Positions 46,201 to 52,968 of a DNA stretch of 61,796 nucleotides are shown here, piece after piece. The notes beneath the pieces were generated by a model that was not told the DNA's origin, did no database searches, and worked only from the letters and a program-made list of their open reading frames with translations. The first letter of the stretch is position 1. Each line of letters opens with the position of its first letter. The DNA comes from Candidatus Omnitrophota bacterium (GTDB lineage Bacteria; Omnitrophota; Gorgyraeia; Duberdicusellales; 4484-171): positions 1-61,796 of the forward strand of contig PMCS01000015.1 of the NCBI GenBank assembly GCA_003154195.1, in the 5' to 3' direction. The position numbers and the translations under genes are program-made.

Positions 46201-46675
46201 GGCGTCACGGGACGCCGGCACTTATTCTCATGACTACGCGGCAGGGAAGATAATCACTCCTCGCTCCGGATATAGGGTACCGGTGGAGAAAGGTAGGCCT
46301 ATTTTATCCCAGGTTAAGAGCATCGCGGCTGCGCTTAACAATGTCCCTGAGGAGCAGATTGAAGTTGACTTCATATCGCGCGATAAAGAGAACAGTATCA
46401 GGGGGTTTCGCGTAACGATTTTACCACCGGCCGGGGGAATCGCGGGGAACGGAGCTGCGGGAAGCGGAACGAATGCTAATCCCCGTTCCTCATCTTCCGT
46501 TAATGCAGATGCGCCCGGCGGTATCAAAATGTCCAACATCCCGGTGATATCTTCGGCGGCGTCGCAGAAGATTGAATTCGCGGCGATCGGCCCGGACTTT
46601 TTCGATAGACTAACATTTCGGATCGTTTCGATGAGACACATTGCATCGTTGGCGCAGTTTGCGTCGATACCATAA
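37232..46675 (+). CDS. giant modular exported protein 2
   Basis: 3147 residues from ATG 37232 (or the adjacent ATG 37235), directly after ACGGAGG. A signal peptide ends NYAHA at about residue 38. Then: conserved N-terminal module (to about residue 390); unassigned region; HD domain 1 (about 860-1010; TILQHC, FMHDIGD, RYHSEFGG); helical region; Gfo/Idh/MocA-like oxidoreductase (about 1647-2030; IVIYGGLGSLGE, EKPI, GGGLMIDTAVHP); HEAT-like repeats (about 2128-2255); HD domain 2 (about 2385-2600; GLLHDIGK, RYHTF); unassigned C-terminal modules; and the tail GGIKMSNIPVISS...LAQFASIP shared with giant 1. About eleven [AGS][AS]SP linkers separate modules. Two linkers hold 54-bp palindromic insertions. 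Cytosolic-type enzyme folds behind a signal peptide are unexpected; function unknown. Confidence 0.95.
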   Translation: MMLSFLAQPKRKLFSKLTLILVLFSFLGTSLGTNYAHAALALPEPTQLLGLSPSYSFPILKGLKLNPANPLQIEFIIDSANQDTVSKEEASKLIRYFLAGLTIPEDDLWVNLSVYEKDHIINESAAATDVGRDMLAQDYVLKQLVSSLTYPESEVGKSYWQKAYQAAAKAFGTTDIKLDTFNKIWIAPDKAEVYEYKNTAVVNQATLKAMLEQDFLALQKGTKDEVRQFVKQIGETSPSAGWRERGMKDEKAGQINKVASDVMREVVVPKITEDINSGKNFATLRQIYYSLILAKWFKEKFKESFYKHYINQKKIKGIDIHDPTAKEQIYNLYTQAFKKGIYDYIKKEVVPVEPVMPVAGLKSSNGLNRPNSFKTVRRRYFSGGINFLIGVVSSVVPSATFDATQRMGKFNAVGTLLTNEVANDNSIGVAGSPAGMETDGRGMRDEGRGEDTVGREDVGRGTKGASASPASASPVKDFDVFLGVILNDESLQHAHPAIYQKIKARGSANKVRGDIVKELDLIRTQLGDAQGPVDLEALHQYLLAKAQDFRDKGDYKSEAIAYFHALRVLAGPISSLTELMVHDIASKDHYSSVQKSLLDAISRSYRAIPQHEIDYFNTLWKSRNTSIRELWQWVQRNTIVGCLDYVVDSGDGFWAGRSRWDKIDQSCKFFEALESHRTGESNDHWYDYLNSRRAAGEEPLDRELLEAMQEGYDRIEQGGKDETIKKIIFLSNLTMDYPKILLGNDDASVRPVLWPFYKMLPIEKEDTELLLVLAEEHRDYRTLGLGDSRGPEAFVKKLSVEPPQQEEERLPEPAYDAPAAAKLKEAFNGNGADVAGKLEALYQSGDLARAISYLALLDRPKTKGVTILQHCVQVVRWMAAVDEGDFAGFSALRKGKPYIPESHFRSLSRALRQARDYIAGLYDEQTANRLIYLAAFMHDIGDIFNYGDHTTRGAAMIEPVLAILGINDRRIANWFRFIIRYHSEFGGMNIAEKTNAPILEALKQEFDLQSAGEAAEADMLLKLTVAINSADVMSYQDGVFFTADDAELMAGYLSLEKLVRFDAAEFRRLRYACNERGVVNEFRLDVLGKTMRLLQKRYRGFAPFLGSAEMGHSKEIFANLSETDVGRLLRLSYIISRAPGQNAEARTFDFTASRRLAPLSFQPLHERLAEVDFERLAELPIHDAVRYLTEMGLITYLSGDEGTVYYNNKYLTHIIRYFSAAAINTLAYYASRGVGTLTDDHLGNFLVMYNLSEIHRLRMFAKHWPVIRLLYALLNGVVRGEKMFNLKSMAPKFENRNEEPKDLLLSIARDLITEDQQYSRQHQEVYDALREIDQAGHMQILIDWLSRANTVRLNYTARWVDFGAAGFVKFIYTLALLWSRRTAQEKDRPYLFAGKYIGKLEREKVAIVAKTVPDIAGQFQKLCAGDISEAKFISETFGLTAEGYYEDAEKTIVTLTQAAAAASPMEMKTERRGMKDEGRKDDIAAERGTKAGSPAIPGNAPRIPVTFIASSDPYTVKGEIIVPEDAKNGKAKICILSMGMFIALWSNIWIENGRMMQITNSAQTNGLTHSIAYDAVRDVLTVEARNLSNTRQLEAYLISAASPAEGKTKVGLVSSAVPQRIRRHVIKKKDGVDPEYLAGINAKEKKTIVIYGGLGSLGERFLGPGIRELNDTFNVDFIAVDTKDPSREADRRFIKKRKQVLKDAGLPVSAYFSIGNFGKALDKARGTIRIKGRDIKVDGVITAVPTKYHLKYAQTWVRRNIPVWMEKPITMVDEIPGLKRLNTQHPGKIFAVDFFMDSDALMSVLKDKDILGGIGKIKRIDGRCVETWGVEREPRKWLLDPAISGGGLMIDTAVHPLAMIESVLTTKGMTLGQAEVEDCRLARYVNNPADKIVPSQTETYGWIKGRVGDIEFYVDSGKGVGRVYYGITITGDKGSVEVFVGTETLDPYIKVTHKDSSVDMYRFSKGSLGYKRTFLDFMLFLHGSKKHDGVGLDTRMSAAMHSLEVVGKAYKKSEGIGTYLLGNDPTVPTEVQGMPFKGLRPKGKALWGNGEVLTKSKSTVGSSPASAERPRDEVRQFTKQIGETSPSTGWRGRGMRDEGRNDDTAVGRGTSAASPLGRGKREKGSASPLWWNLRKLKSYKLETRIEAANQLALRGGRDIMDILFAAYRGERSSGVRSAIIRALKHNNNYAGPMLVDALRGSDPDIRVSAVMVLGEMRDSSYEDAVYAAFSNTNPVAVYNALVNINGKMRRSVEDIYAELKRQDGDFSLLPEAIRLAAAGYGFKVEVKREVVIDKVGHEGVVDEQIKSFPTDNNDNVQEYLDQGYRITDISADGSYIGSGSAVGYYFYLEKRGLVYNSPTEKVTRTLVPVKIGSSPTSTAMKTAGSPVSLPIGLLDKTIEIFSQADTEKLDTIKDSFNSFADGLLRSYKPEPDEADLARIKQLTEHTVEFLKAMKSRDTRIRGVKEKLLPIIGLLHDIGKVITYVGHEESGVKVLTDHNIIGQLVDSGYISKDEGALVETAVRYHTFVGLNWIGEKGYVTWKEFFEDSAVAAWRAGNDLSTLLELIAKMGIFDLLAYKNSLQSSREKGYIDLAETVAAAVSRGGNLEENLAALDREKSPERVEHLISWRDNNMDSSRRVGYMGEWGKAAEAVQAQEAFMKILETVTGHRDIQSFINEALGKEANIERFGVIFPALAWSDAAAAGSEEDFAKTLYFWQEITAGHSVNPGAVKFLALLLLAGRIFPGHSSIVTLGKDNVEIAKLIGKPGFSRYLYALNQAMASLTGIKVSEDKITLLGEGGAPLGSFMQFDQSKGTITFFAEPADASSPAFLDDNAKAAGRKASLSSPLEQGKVVDIPSRQNSNWVWFPMTEPERADFKAGRKVLHIYGENSNEALAVVRYFLPGEPDPRAQKIKVEAPKASVTGQNPWEVNIQKTGLVAKIIVSYDPSGERILVKGKNFDLRGIPKPFHMMLATPREGDAGLVAKGLAGVRLASRDAGTYSHDYAAGKIITPRSGYRVPVEKGRPILSQVKSIAAALNNVPEEQIEVDFISRDKENSIRGFRVTILPPAGGIAGNGAAGSGTNANPRSSSSVNADAPGGIKMSNIPVISSAASQKIEFAAIGPDFFDRLTFRIVSMRHIASLAQFASIP
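37911..37964. repeat. 54-bp two-hairpin element inserted in frame
   Basis: GCCAATTTG/CAAATTGGC and CGCCATCC/GGATGGCG. Giant gene 1 lacks exactly this stretch at the matching position (202-203), while both flanks agree. It adds 18 residues (QFVKQIGETSPSAGWRER). Confidence 0.9.
43455..43508. repeat. 54-bp two-hairpin element, second in-frame copy
   Basis: Same length and design as 37911-37964, in the linker between the Gfo/Idh/MocA-like and HEAT-like modules. Encodes QFTKQIGETSPSTGWRGR. Flanked by GAGGGATGAAGTCC and GAGGGATGAGGGATGAAGG. Confidence 0.9.
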
Positions 46676-46976
46676 AAAAGATAGGTTAAGGTTAGGGCTA
46701 AGAAGCCGGTTTGGGTAAAGGTGAGGGTTAAGGCTGATACGAATTTTAAGCCCTAACCTTTACCCTGACCCACACTGGCATCTTTACCCTTACCCTAACC
46801 GAGTTTTTTTAGCCCATACCGGCATCCTTACCCTAAACAAGTTTTTGCCCCTACCCAAACCCGCCGGTTTTGTTATAATAGTCCTCACCATAACTTCTCC
46901 GGGAGCGAATGGAGCCTATACGAAAACAGTTAAGGCAGGCAGGTAAGAACCCGGCGCATACGTAAGAGTATTCCCT
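46676..46976. other. intergenic region with telomere-like array, copy 2
   Basis: GGTTAAGGTTAGGGCTAAG (46683) and TGAGGGTTAAGG face CCCTAACCTTTACCCTGACC and CCCTTACCCTAACC (46750-46800), giving inverted telomere-like tracts. The rest matches 9571-9703 up to the extended -10 box. No gene. Confidence 0.6.
46870..46879 (+). promoter_or_regulatory. extended -10 promoter element
   Basis: TTTTGTTATAAT with the -10 at 46874-46879, 97 bp before the PaaK-like gene. Same box as 9694-9703 and 16195-16206. Confidence 0.5.
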
Positions 46977-48287
46977 ATGCAATTGCCGACAAATAATTTT
47001 TCATCGGCCTATCACGCATCTTCGCTGGAAGTCCTTGAGCGGTCATTGAAAGACATCCCCTTTTACCGCGCGTGGCGCGCGCTTGACCCGGGCGCCGGCC
47101 GGCCGGTCGATGAGCGGTTCCAGGCGTTGCCGGTTTTAGGCAAAGCGGATATCCGGCAGTATTTTCCCGGCGGGTTTATACCGCAAGGCGCCGACTTTGA
47201 CACGGCGTTGGCGCGCGGGATTATCGAATATGTCGCGACCAGCGGCACGACCAGCGAACAGGTCACCAATATCTGGAACCAGCAATGGTGGGATGCCAGC
47301 GAGCGCGCCTCGTGGCAGTTGAATCGCGTATTATCTGACGCTACCAAGAGTGAACATCGCGAGGCATTGTTAGGCAGCGCGTTAAGTATCGGCGATATCG
47401 ATGATACCGGTGATATCGCATACGAAGACCGGCTATGGAAAAATTATCTTTTCCTTAACGAAAAAAGCTCGCCCCTGTTGTGGCAGGAAAAGCATTACCG
47501 TCGCATGATCGAAGAGCTGGCCAGATTTCAACCGGATATCCTTGAGGCGAATCCTTCATATTTATGGCACTTATGCCGGTATGCGTCGCAGCATAACGTA
47601 AGCTTGCATCAGCCGCGCGCGATCATATACACCTATGAATTGCCGTTCGCCTGGCAAAAGCGCTGGATACAGCGCGTATTCGATTGCCCGTGCGCGAGTT
47701 CCTATGGCTCAACGGAATTGGGATATGTATTTATGGAATGCCCTTACGGCAGGCTGCATCAAAATACGCGGTTTGTCCGGGTCGATTTCCAGCCCTTGGC
47801 ACCTGAGCATGGCGGCCATGATATGGGAAGGATATTAGTAACTACGTTTGGTAATCCCTGGTACCAGATCGTACGCTTTGACCCAGGAGATATTGTCCGA
47901 TTATCGGAAGCCCCTTGCGCGTGCGGCGGCCGGGAAGGTTTTGTGCTTGAGGCGATAGAGGGGAGATTTGCCTACTGTACGCAGGATTACCGGGGCAGGC
48001 TTATTACGCCTCGCCGCCTTGACGCCGCAATGCAGGGCGTTGACGGTATTTCAGGATACAGCTTAGTCCAGGAAGCACCCGGAGAGTACGCTATACGCGT
48101 ATGCGCCGACAAGCCGCTTTCCCAGGCTCGAGAGGAGATCGTTACCGCTCTACAGCGAGTATATGGTATTGAGGCTAAGTTTTTTGTTGAGTTTTGCGAT
48201 GCGATACAACCGGAGCCTTCAGGAAAGTTTTGTTACAGCCGGTCAAAGTGTTTGCCGGATATCAATCATTTTATACGCACACGATAA
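46977..48287 (+). CDS. PaaK-like adenylate-forming enzyme (phenylacetate-CoA ligase family)
   Basis: 436 residues, the usual length of phenylacetate-CoA ligase/coenzyme F390 synthetase relatives. These activate a carboxylate with ATP. The phosphate loop is YVATSGTTSEQ (Thr near residue 88), the adenine motif SYGSTELG (near 243), and GDIVRLSEAPCACGGREGFV holds the PaaK-type Cys cluster. The Trp-rich N-terminal half differs from canonical PaaK, so the substrate cannot be named. No clear ribosome site. The S51 peptidase gene follows after 24 bp, so the two are probably one operon. Confidence 0.88.
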   Translation: MQLPTNNFSSAYHASSLEVLERSLKDIPFYRAWRALDPGAGRPVDERFQALPVLGKADIRQYFPGGFIPQGADFDTALARGIIEYVATSGTTSEQVTNIWNQQWWDASERASWQLNRVLSDATKSEHREALLGSALSIGDIDDTGDIAYEDRLWKNYLFLNEKSSPLLWQEKHYRRMIEELARFQPDILEANPSYLWHLCRYASQHNVSLHQPRAIIYTYELPFAWQKRWIQRVFDCPCASSYGSTELGYVFMECPYGRLHQNTRFVRVDFQPLAPEHGGHDMGRILVTTFGNPWYQIVRFDPGDIVRLSEAPCACGGREGFVLEAIEGRFAYCTQDYRGRLITPRRLDAAMQGVDGISGYSLVQEAPGEYAIRVCADKPLSQAREEIVTALQRVYGIEAKFFVEFCDAIQPEPSGKFCYSRSKCLPDINHFIRTR

Positions 48288-48311
48288 GGGCTGTTATCAG
48301 AGGCTAAAACT

Positions 48312-48962
48312 ATGCAGGAAAACGTATATCTTATTGCCGGAGGCAAGGGGAATTCCTTTTGCCCCCTTTTGCGGCAGATATACCGCCGGGCAGGCGCGCG
48401 CAACCCGGTTATCGCGTATTCCGGCGCGGCCAATAATGAGCGCGCTGATTTTTTTACCTGGGCCCGTACCAGTTTGATAAAAGCCGGGGCGCGGGACGTG
48501 CGGCATGCCGACAGCCGCAAGCCCCAAAGCGCTGTCCTCGCCTGCCGGTCGGCGGATATGGTTTTTGTATCCGGCGGAGATGTTGACGCCGGTATGCGCC
48601 GGTTGGCCAAAAGCGGGTTGGCTATCGAATTTAAAAAAATACATCAAGCCGGAAAAGTTTTTATCGGCGTATCGGCCGGCAGCATCATACTGGCAAGAGC
48701 GTGGGTTCGCTGGACCGGTAAGAATGAAGATGCACCGGTTATGTTCGATTGCCTCGGCATAGCGCCGGTATATTGCGATACACACGATGAACCAGAGTGG
48801 GAAGAATTGAAAGCACTGCTAGAGTTATCGAAAAAGCCTGCGCGCGGGTATGGCCTTCGCAGCGGAGCGGCGGCATATGTTAAAAACCGGCGGCTGATAA
48901 GATTGGCCGGCGATATCGATATTGTAGAAAAAAAGAGGACGCGGGCACCTTTTTGTACTTGA
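48312..48962 (+). CDS. peptidase S51 / cyanophycinase-like protein
   Basis: 216 residues with a class-I glutamine-amidotransferase-like fold. Key motifs: NVYLIAGGKG start, VIAYSGAANN, MVFVSGGDVDAG, and the nucleophile elbow GVSAGSII with Ser near residue 121. The S51 family includes dipeptidase E (Asp-X) and cyanophycinase. It lacks a signal peptide, so it is cytoplasmic. The pairing with an adenylate-forming enzyme suggests amide or peptide turnover linked to carboxylate activation; this is inference. Confidence 0.87.
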   Translation: MQENVYLIAGGKGNSFCPLLRQIYRRAGARNPVIAYSGAANNERADFFTWARTSLIKAGARDVRHADSRKPQSAVLACRSADMVFVSGGDVDAGMRRLAKSGLAIEFKKIHQAGKVFIGVSAGSIILARAWVRWTGKNEDAPVMFDCLGIAPVYCDTHDEPEWEELKALLELSKKPARGYGLRSGAAAYVKNRRLIRLAGDIDIVEKKRTRAPFCT

Positions 48963-49018
48963 CTAGCCAACGGGTTAAGCGCGGAACCTCTCCGAGCGGT
49001 TGTTTTTTGGGATTTTTA

Positions 49019-49047
49019 TTGACACCGCTTAGGCGTTGTTATAACAT
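49019..49047 (+). promoter_or_regulatory. promoter of the envelope cluster, near-leaderless
   Basis: TTGACA at 49019-49024 with TAACAT (49042-49047, 17-bp spacer) or TATAAC (49040-49045, 15-bp spacer). The start codon at 49056 lies 9-11 bases after the -10 and no ribosome site is present. Confidence 0.55.
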
Positions 49048-49055
49048 ACAACAAT

Positions 49056-50621
49056 ATGGAAAATATTAAATTTTTAATCGGTCTTTTATTTATTGTAATA
49101 GGTTGCCCACCAGTTTTTGCCGAGGTTACGAGCACGCAGGATTTCAGCGTTACTTCTTATCACGTTTCCGGCAATACCGCCAATTCATTTTATCCCCGCG
49201 ATAAGGCTACTTTTCTTTACGACGGCAAGGTTAATTTCGATGGCCAGCTAAAAGACAAAGAATTATTTGGGTCAATTTCTTACCGCGCCACTAACGACCG
49301 TTTGGTTGATGTCCAAAATGCCAGTATCGAAAATATGTTTATCGGGCTCAAGAAGCCTGGCTGGGAAATTCTTGCCGGTGATTTTTATTCAAACTTTTCT
49401 GATTATACTTTCGGCAACGCGCTTAAGGGCCTGAAGCTGGAAAGCGGTACAGAGGATAGCCTGCACTTTAAGATTGCCGGAGGCGTGGATACTGCGAAAT
49501 GGGAAGATTTCTGGGAAAAGCATGCGGAAAATTCAGGAACCCGCCGGCATGTCTGGGGGGCGCAGGCCGGTGATTCTTTTCTGGACAAAAAATTAAAACT
49601 GAATATTAACTACGCCGGGTATAGCGATGATAAGGCATTTTTAAGTTCTTCCGGAACTCCGGCGCTGGTAAATGTGGGGAGTTTAAGCGGCAGCTATAAA
49701 ATTAACAGTATTTTAAATTCGACATTCGAAGCAGCCTCAAGTTTTACCGATACCGACCGGGAAAATAACAAAAACAAAACTAAAAATGACAGCGCATATA
49801 AAGCCGCGCTCGATTTAAACACTACCGATTACACTTTAACCAGCGCCTATTCGCGGGCGGGGTATAACTTTAACAGCGCCGGCGGTTTTAGTTCCAAGGA
49901 TTTAGAAGCTGTTAATTTTGACGGAATATGGTTTTTACCGAAACGCGTAAAGTTTACCCATTATCTTCATCTTGACCGGGATAACCTCAGCAATCGAAAA
50001 ACTACGACGACAAAACAGACCAACCCCGGTTGCCGGTTTAATTTTAATCTCCCCTGGGAAATAACCGGCGATGCCGGTTTTGATTTGCGCAAGCGCTTTG
50101 CTACCGACCGGGAAACTAAACAAAAAACTTATACCTATTCGACTAATTTAAGCCGCGACCTGCGTATTTTTTACCTGACTAGCGGTTATACCCGGACAAT
50201 CGTTTCCGATATGATCAGTCCTTCTCAGGAAAGAGTGACCGATACCTATTCTGTCGGTTTTGACGGTGATTTCACCATTAAAAAAATTAAAATTAACTGG
50301 GGGCTGACTCAGGATTTCAACCATGACCAATATGGCGAAAACCAGGGGGTTGATTTTACTATCGCGCGTTCCGCTCGCCTGCGCTTCAGTAATCTTCCCG
50401 GAAAAGTTTCCGCCGAAGCCAAGGTAACGATTGGCGATAACAACTATTACACTAACTCTTCCGACAGCAACACCGACGGTTATCTTATTGCTTTATCGAA
50501 ACCGATACGGGATAATTTAAATTGTGGAATAAGCTGGGAACATAAGGGTTATCGCTATGCCGATCAATCAAAGGATTATGGCGAAACTCTCATCAAGGGA
50601 AAGCTAAGCTGTACTTTCTAG
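49056..50621 (+). CDS. outer-membrane beta-barrel protein
   Basis: 521 residues. Signal peptide (ending PPVFAE). The rest is made of alternating amphipathic strands rich in Tyr, Asn, Ser and Thr (for example FGSISYRATNDRLVDVQNAS, YTLTSAYSRAGYNFNSAGGF) and ends in a strand finishing LIKGKLSCTF, with the terminal Phe expected for BAM-inserted barrels. No plug or TonB box is seen, so a porin-like or autonomous barrel is more likely than a TonB receptor. It heads a cluster with two CARDB-containing proteins. Confidence 0.88.
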   Translation: MENIKFLIGLLFIVIGCPPVFAEVTSTQDFSVTSYHVSGNTANSFYPRDKATFLYDGKVNFDGQLKDKELFGSISYRATNDRLVDVQNASIENMFIGLKKPGWEILAGDFYSNFSDYTFGNALKGLKLESGTEDSLHFKIAGGVDTAKWEDFWEKHAENSGTRRHVWGAQAGDSFLDKKLKLNINYAGYSDDKAFLSSSGTPALVNVGSLSGSYKINSILNSTFEAASSFTDTDRENNKNKTKNDSAYKAALDLNTTDYTLTSAYSRAGYNFNSAGGFSSKDLEAVNFDGIWFLPKRVKFTHYLHLDRDNLSNRKTTTTKQTNPGCRFNFNLPWEITGDAGFDLRKRFATDRETKQKTYTYSTNLSRDLRIFYLTSGYTRTIVSDMISPSQERVTDTYSVGFDGDFTIKKIKINWGLTQDFNHDQYGENQGVDFTIARSARLRFSNLPGKVSAEAKVTIGDNNYYTNSSDSNTDGYLIALSKPIRDNLNCGISWEHKGYRYADQSKDYGETLIKGKLSCTF

Positions 50622-50630
50622 GAGATACTA

Positions 50631-52109
50631 ATGAAAAAGCGATTATTTTTTTTATGTCTGGCGTTTATCGTTTTACCTGCTGCCGGTTTTTGCGAAAGCA
50701 TTTTTAAGGTTAACGGCCAGAAGCTGGAAGAAGGCGGTTCAGCAACGCTGTTTAAAAGTGACTTGGAGGCCAGTAAGATCGAATTTGAATTTCATGGCGA
50801 TAACCTTTCCGCGGTAGAGATCAGCCTTGACGGCGGCAGAAGTTGGGAGACAGCAAAAAAGGAAGATGATGCGTTCATATTAAGATATCGGCCGCTACGC
50901 GACGATAAATTTAATCCGGTTTTACTTTTAACTACCACCGACAACGTCAAGAAGATCTATAAAACCAACGCGGAAATCGTTTATTGCGTAAATAAGCCGG
51001 ATGAGGCGATAGCGTTGTGTTTAGAAAAGCTGGAGACGTATTACGAAAATCAAAAAATCGATAATTTTATCAACCTGTTTTCTTCGCAATTTCCCGATCG
51101 GGTAAAGTTTAAAGAGTCGATTCAGAATGATTTTTATAATTATCGTAACATCCGTTTTAGCTATCGCGTTGACCGTAAAGTATTCGATAATGATTATGGC
51201 GGAGCGGTTTGCGACGTCTATTTTGAGCGAAAATACGAGAATCGTGACGGTGCTTCCGGCAGCGATAACGCGACAATTAATATTCGTTTCGACAAGGAAG
51301 ACTCGGGATGGTTGATTACCGGGTTTAGGAATAATACTATTTTTGGCTCTTCCCTTTTGACAGCAAACAGCACATCCGCAGGTGACGCGTCAGCTTCCAA
51401 TCCCGATTTGAAAATATCTTCCAGCGACATATCGGTTACCAATACCGGAACGGGAATCCTTACCGCTTCGATTTCGGTAAACGTGCATAATGACGGTAAT
51501 TCAGTGGCCAACAGCGTTAAATTGAAGTATTATAAAAAAGTTACTTCCGCGAGCGGTATCGCTACTGACAGCGATTTCGTGGAAATTGCCACAAAAACTA
51601 TCTCGTCTATATTGCCGGGATCCCAGGAATCAGCGCAAACGGTTACTTATAACTTTTCTGGGGCTACCAGCGTTACTGCCGACTATAAGGTGGTTGTTGA
51701 TTATGATAATTTGATTGCCGAATCCGACGAGACCAACAACAGCGCCGTTAAAACAGTTTCCCTCACGGCAACAGTCGACTTGAGCGTTTCCGCGTCCGAT
51801 ATAATCATAACCAGCCCTTACGGAACGCATACGGTTAAGGTAACGGTGCATAATCCCGGTACGCTGAATCTTACCAATGTCAGCGTGAAGATTCTTTTCA
51901 AATACGGCTCGGCGCCGGCCGACAGCGATGTCTTAACAACAACGACAGTTTCTTCGATTTCCGCCGGCTCAACCGCAGACACCGGAGAATTCAGCTACAC
52001 CAACAGCGGCCCGGGCACCTATTACTTTAAGGCAATAATCGATCCGAGTAACACGATTACCGAAAGCGATGAGACAAATAACCAGGCATCAAATACCTAC
52101 TCGATTTAA
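50631..52109 (+). CDS. exported CARDB-domain protein
   Basis: 492 residues, 9 bp after the barrel gene with CTAGGAG as ribosome site. Signal peptide ends AGFCES. An N-terminal beta domain (KVNGQKLEEGGSATLFKSDL, VEISLDGGRSWETAKKED) is followed by an NTF2-like region (ALCLEKLETYYENQKIDNFI...GWLITGFRNN) and two CARDB adhesion modules (about residues 258-380 and 384-490), each with VxVHNxG near the middle and AESDETNNSA/TESDETNNQA at the end. The protein is probably bound at the cell surface or to the barrel. Confidence 0.9.
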   Translation: MKKRLFFLCLAFIVLPAAGFCESIFKVNGQKLEEGGSATLFKSDLEASKIEFEFHGDNLSAVEISLDGGRSWETAKKEDDAFILRYRPLRDDKFNPVLLLTTTDNVKKIYKTNAEIVYCVNKPDEAIALCLEKLETYYENQKIDNFINLFSSQFPDRVKFKESIQNDFYNYRNIRFSYRVDRKVFDNDYGGAVCDVYFERKYENRDGASGSDNATINIRFDKEDSGWLITGFRNNTIFGSSLLTANSTSAGDASASNPDLKISSSDISVTNTGTGILTASISVNVHNDGNSVANSVKLKYYKKVTSASGIATDSDFVEIATKTISSILPGSQESAQTVTYNFSGATSVTADYKVVVDYDNLIAESDETNNSAVKTVSLTATVDLSVSASDIIITSPYGTHTVKVTVHNPGTLNLTNVSVKILFKYGSAPADSDVLTTTTVSSISAGSTADTGEFSYTNSGPGTYYFKAIIDPSNTITESDETNNQASNTYSI

Positions 52110-52539
52110 CAAGCCGGGCTTAACAGTCGCAGGCTTGTTCCTGGTAGCCCTTTGCGTTTTAGGTATGGCAAAAGCGCCTAAAACCGTGGATGACGCCCGA
52201 GGCGTGGTTGAGAAGTCTTTATCCCAAGTTGAAACGGCTTATGAAGCGCGTAACCTTCAAGAGATGCTTGATTGCTTTGATTCCGGATACCCGGCATTAC
52301 TTTCTCTCCAGGACTATCTCCAGAAACAATTTGCTGCTTACAAAACACTGGGTATTAATTTTATTATCGATTCATACCTCATTGCCCCGGATAAAACTGA
52401 AGTCAAGCTCCATTGGCTTAAAAAAACGACCGATTCTTCCGGGACGATTTTAAAGACAAAAGGCTCGGCAGAATTTATTTTTTCGACTAAATCCGGCAGG
52501 TATTTACTTTCGCAGATAAACGGCGATAACCCGCTTTAG
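52069..52539 (+). CDS. small exported NTF2-like protein
   Basis: Open from ATG 52069, which overlaps the previous gene by 41 bases; a later start (GTG/TTG around 52125-52135) is also possible, and no ribosome site decides. A hydrophobic segment (LTVAGLFLVALCVLGMAKA) acts as signal. The mature part (VEKSLSQVETAYEARNLQEM, LDCFDSGYPALLSLQDYLQK, ending FIFSTKSGRYLLSQING) resembles the NTF2-like region of the preceding protein, so it is a domain-level paralog. Role unknown, cluster member. Confidence 0.75.
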   Translation: MRQITRHQIPTRFNKPGLTVAGLFLVALCVLGMAKAPKTVDDARGVVEKSLSQVETAYEARNLQEMLDCFDSGYPALLSLQDYLQKQFAAYKTLGINFIIDSYLIAPDKTEVKLHWLKKTTDSSGTILKTKGSAEFIFSTKSGRYLLSQINGDNPL

Positions 52540-52968
52540 TGAGACTTAGCCGAGTAAGCATGTACGCATGTGCAGCGAGGCCGTAAGCGAACTATCTAAA
52601 ATCGTGGAAGCGTACTCGCGACCTCAGATTTTAGACAATGAGACACAAATTGCCACTAATTGGAAGATACGAATTGCCACGAATAATACCGGGAGGCAAC
52701 TAGAATTCGTGGAAATTCGTGCGTAAAATTCGTGGTCATTCGTGACTGAAACATGAAATGCTAAATCCAGCCGCTTCATAAAAAAGAGGTATTTAAAACC
52801 GAAATTTCTTGAAAACAAGAGGTTTCGGTTTTTTTGCGGAAAGAACAACAAGAGTATTTCAGGTAGCATAGAAAAAGACAGAAAAATTATCATGACGGGT
52901 TAAGGCTGCCTTGTATGCAAAAAGATAACCGGTTCCTATAAGGTTGATAAAAACCAGGAGGTGGGCTT
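52540..52968. other. gene-free region with repeats and terminator
   Basis: TCTAAAATC/GATTTTAGA hairpin (52595-52635), degenerate ATTCGTGGAAATTCGTG-type repeats (52640-52750), the terminator at 52795-52837, then an AT-rich leader. No gene. Confidence 0.65.
52795..52837 (+). terminator. rho-independent terminator
   Basis: AAAACCGAAA pairs with GTTTCGGTTT, followed by a run of T residues and GCGG. It separates the first three envelope genes from the large surface protein. Confidence 0.75.
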
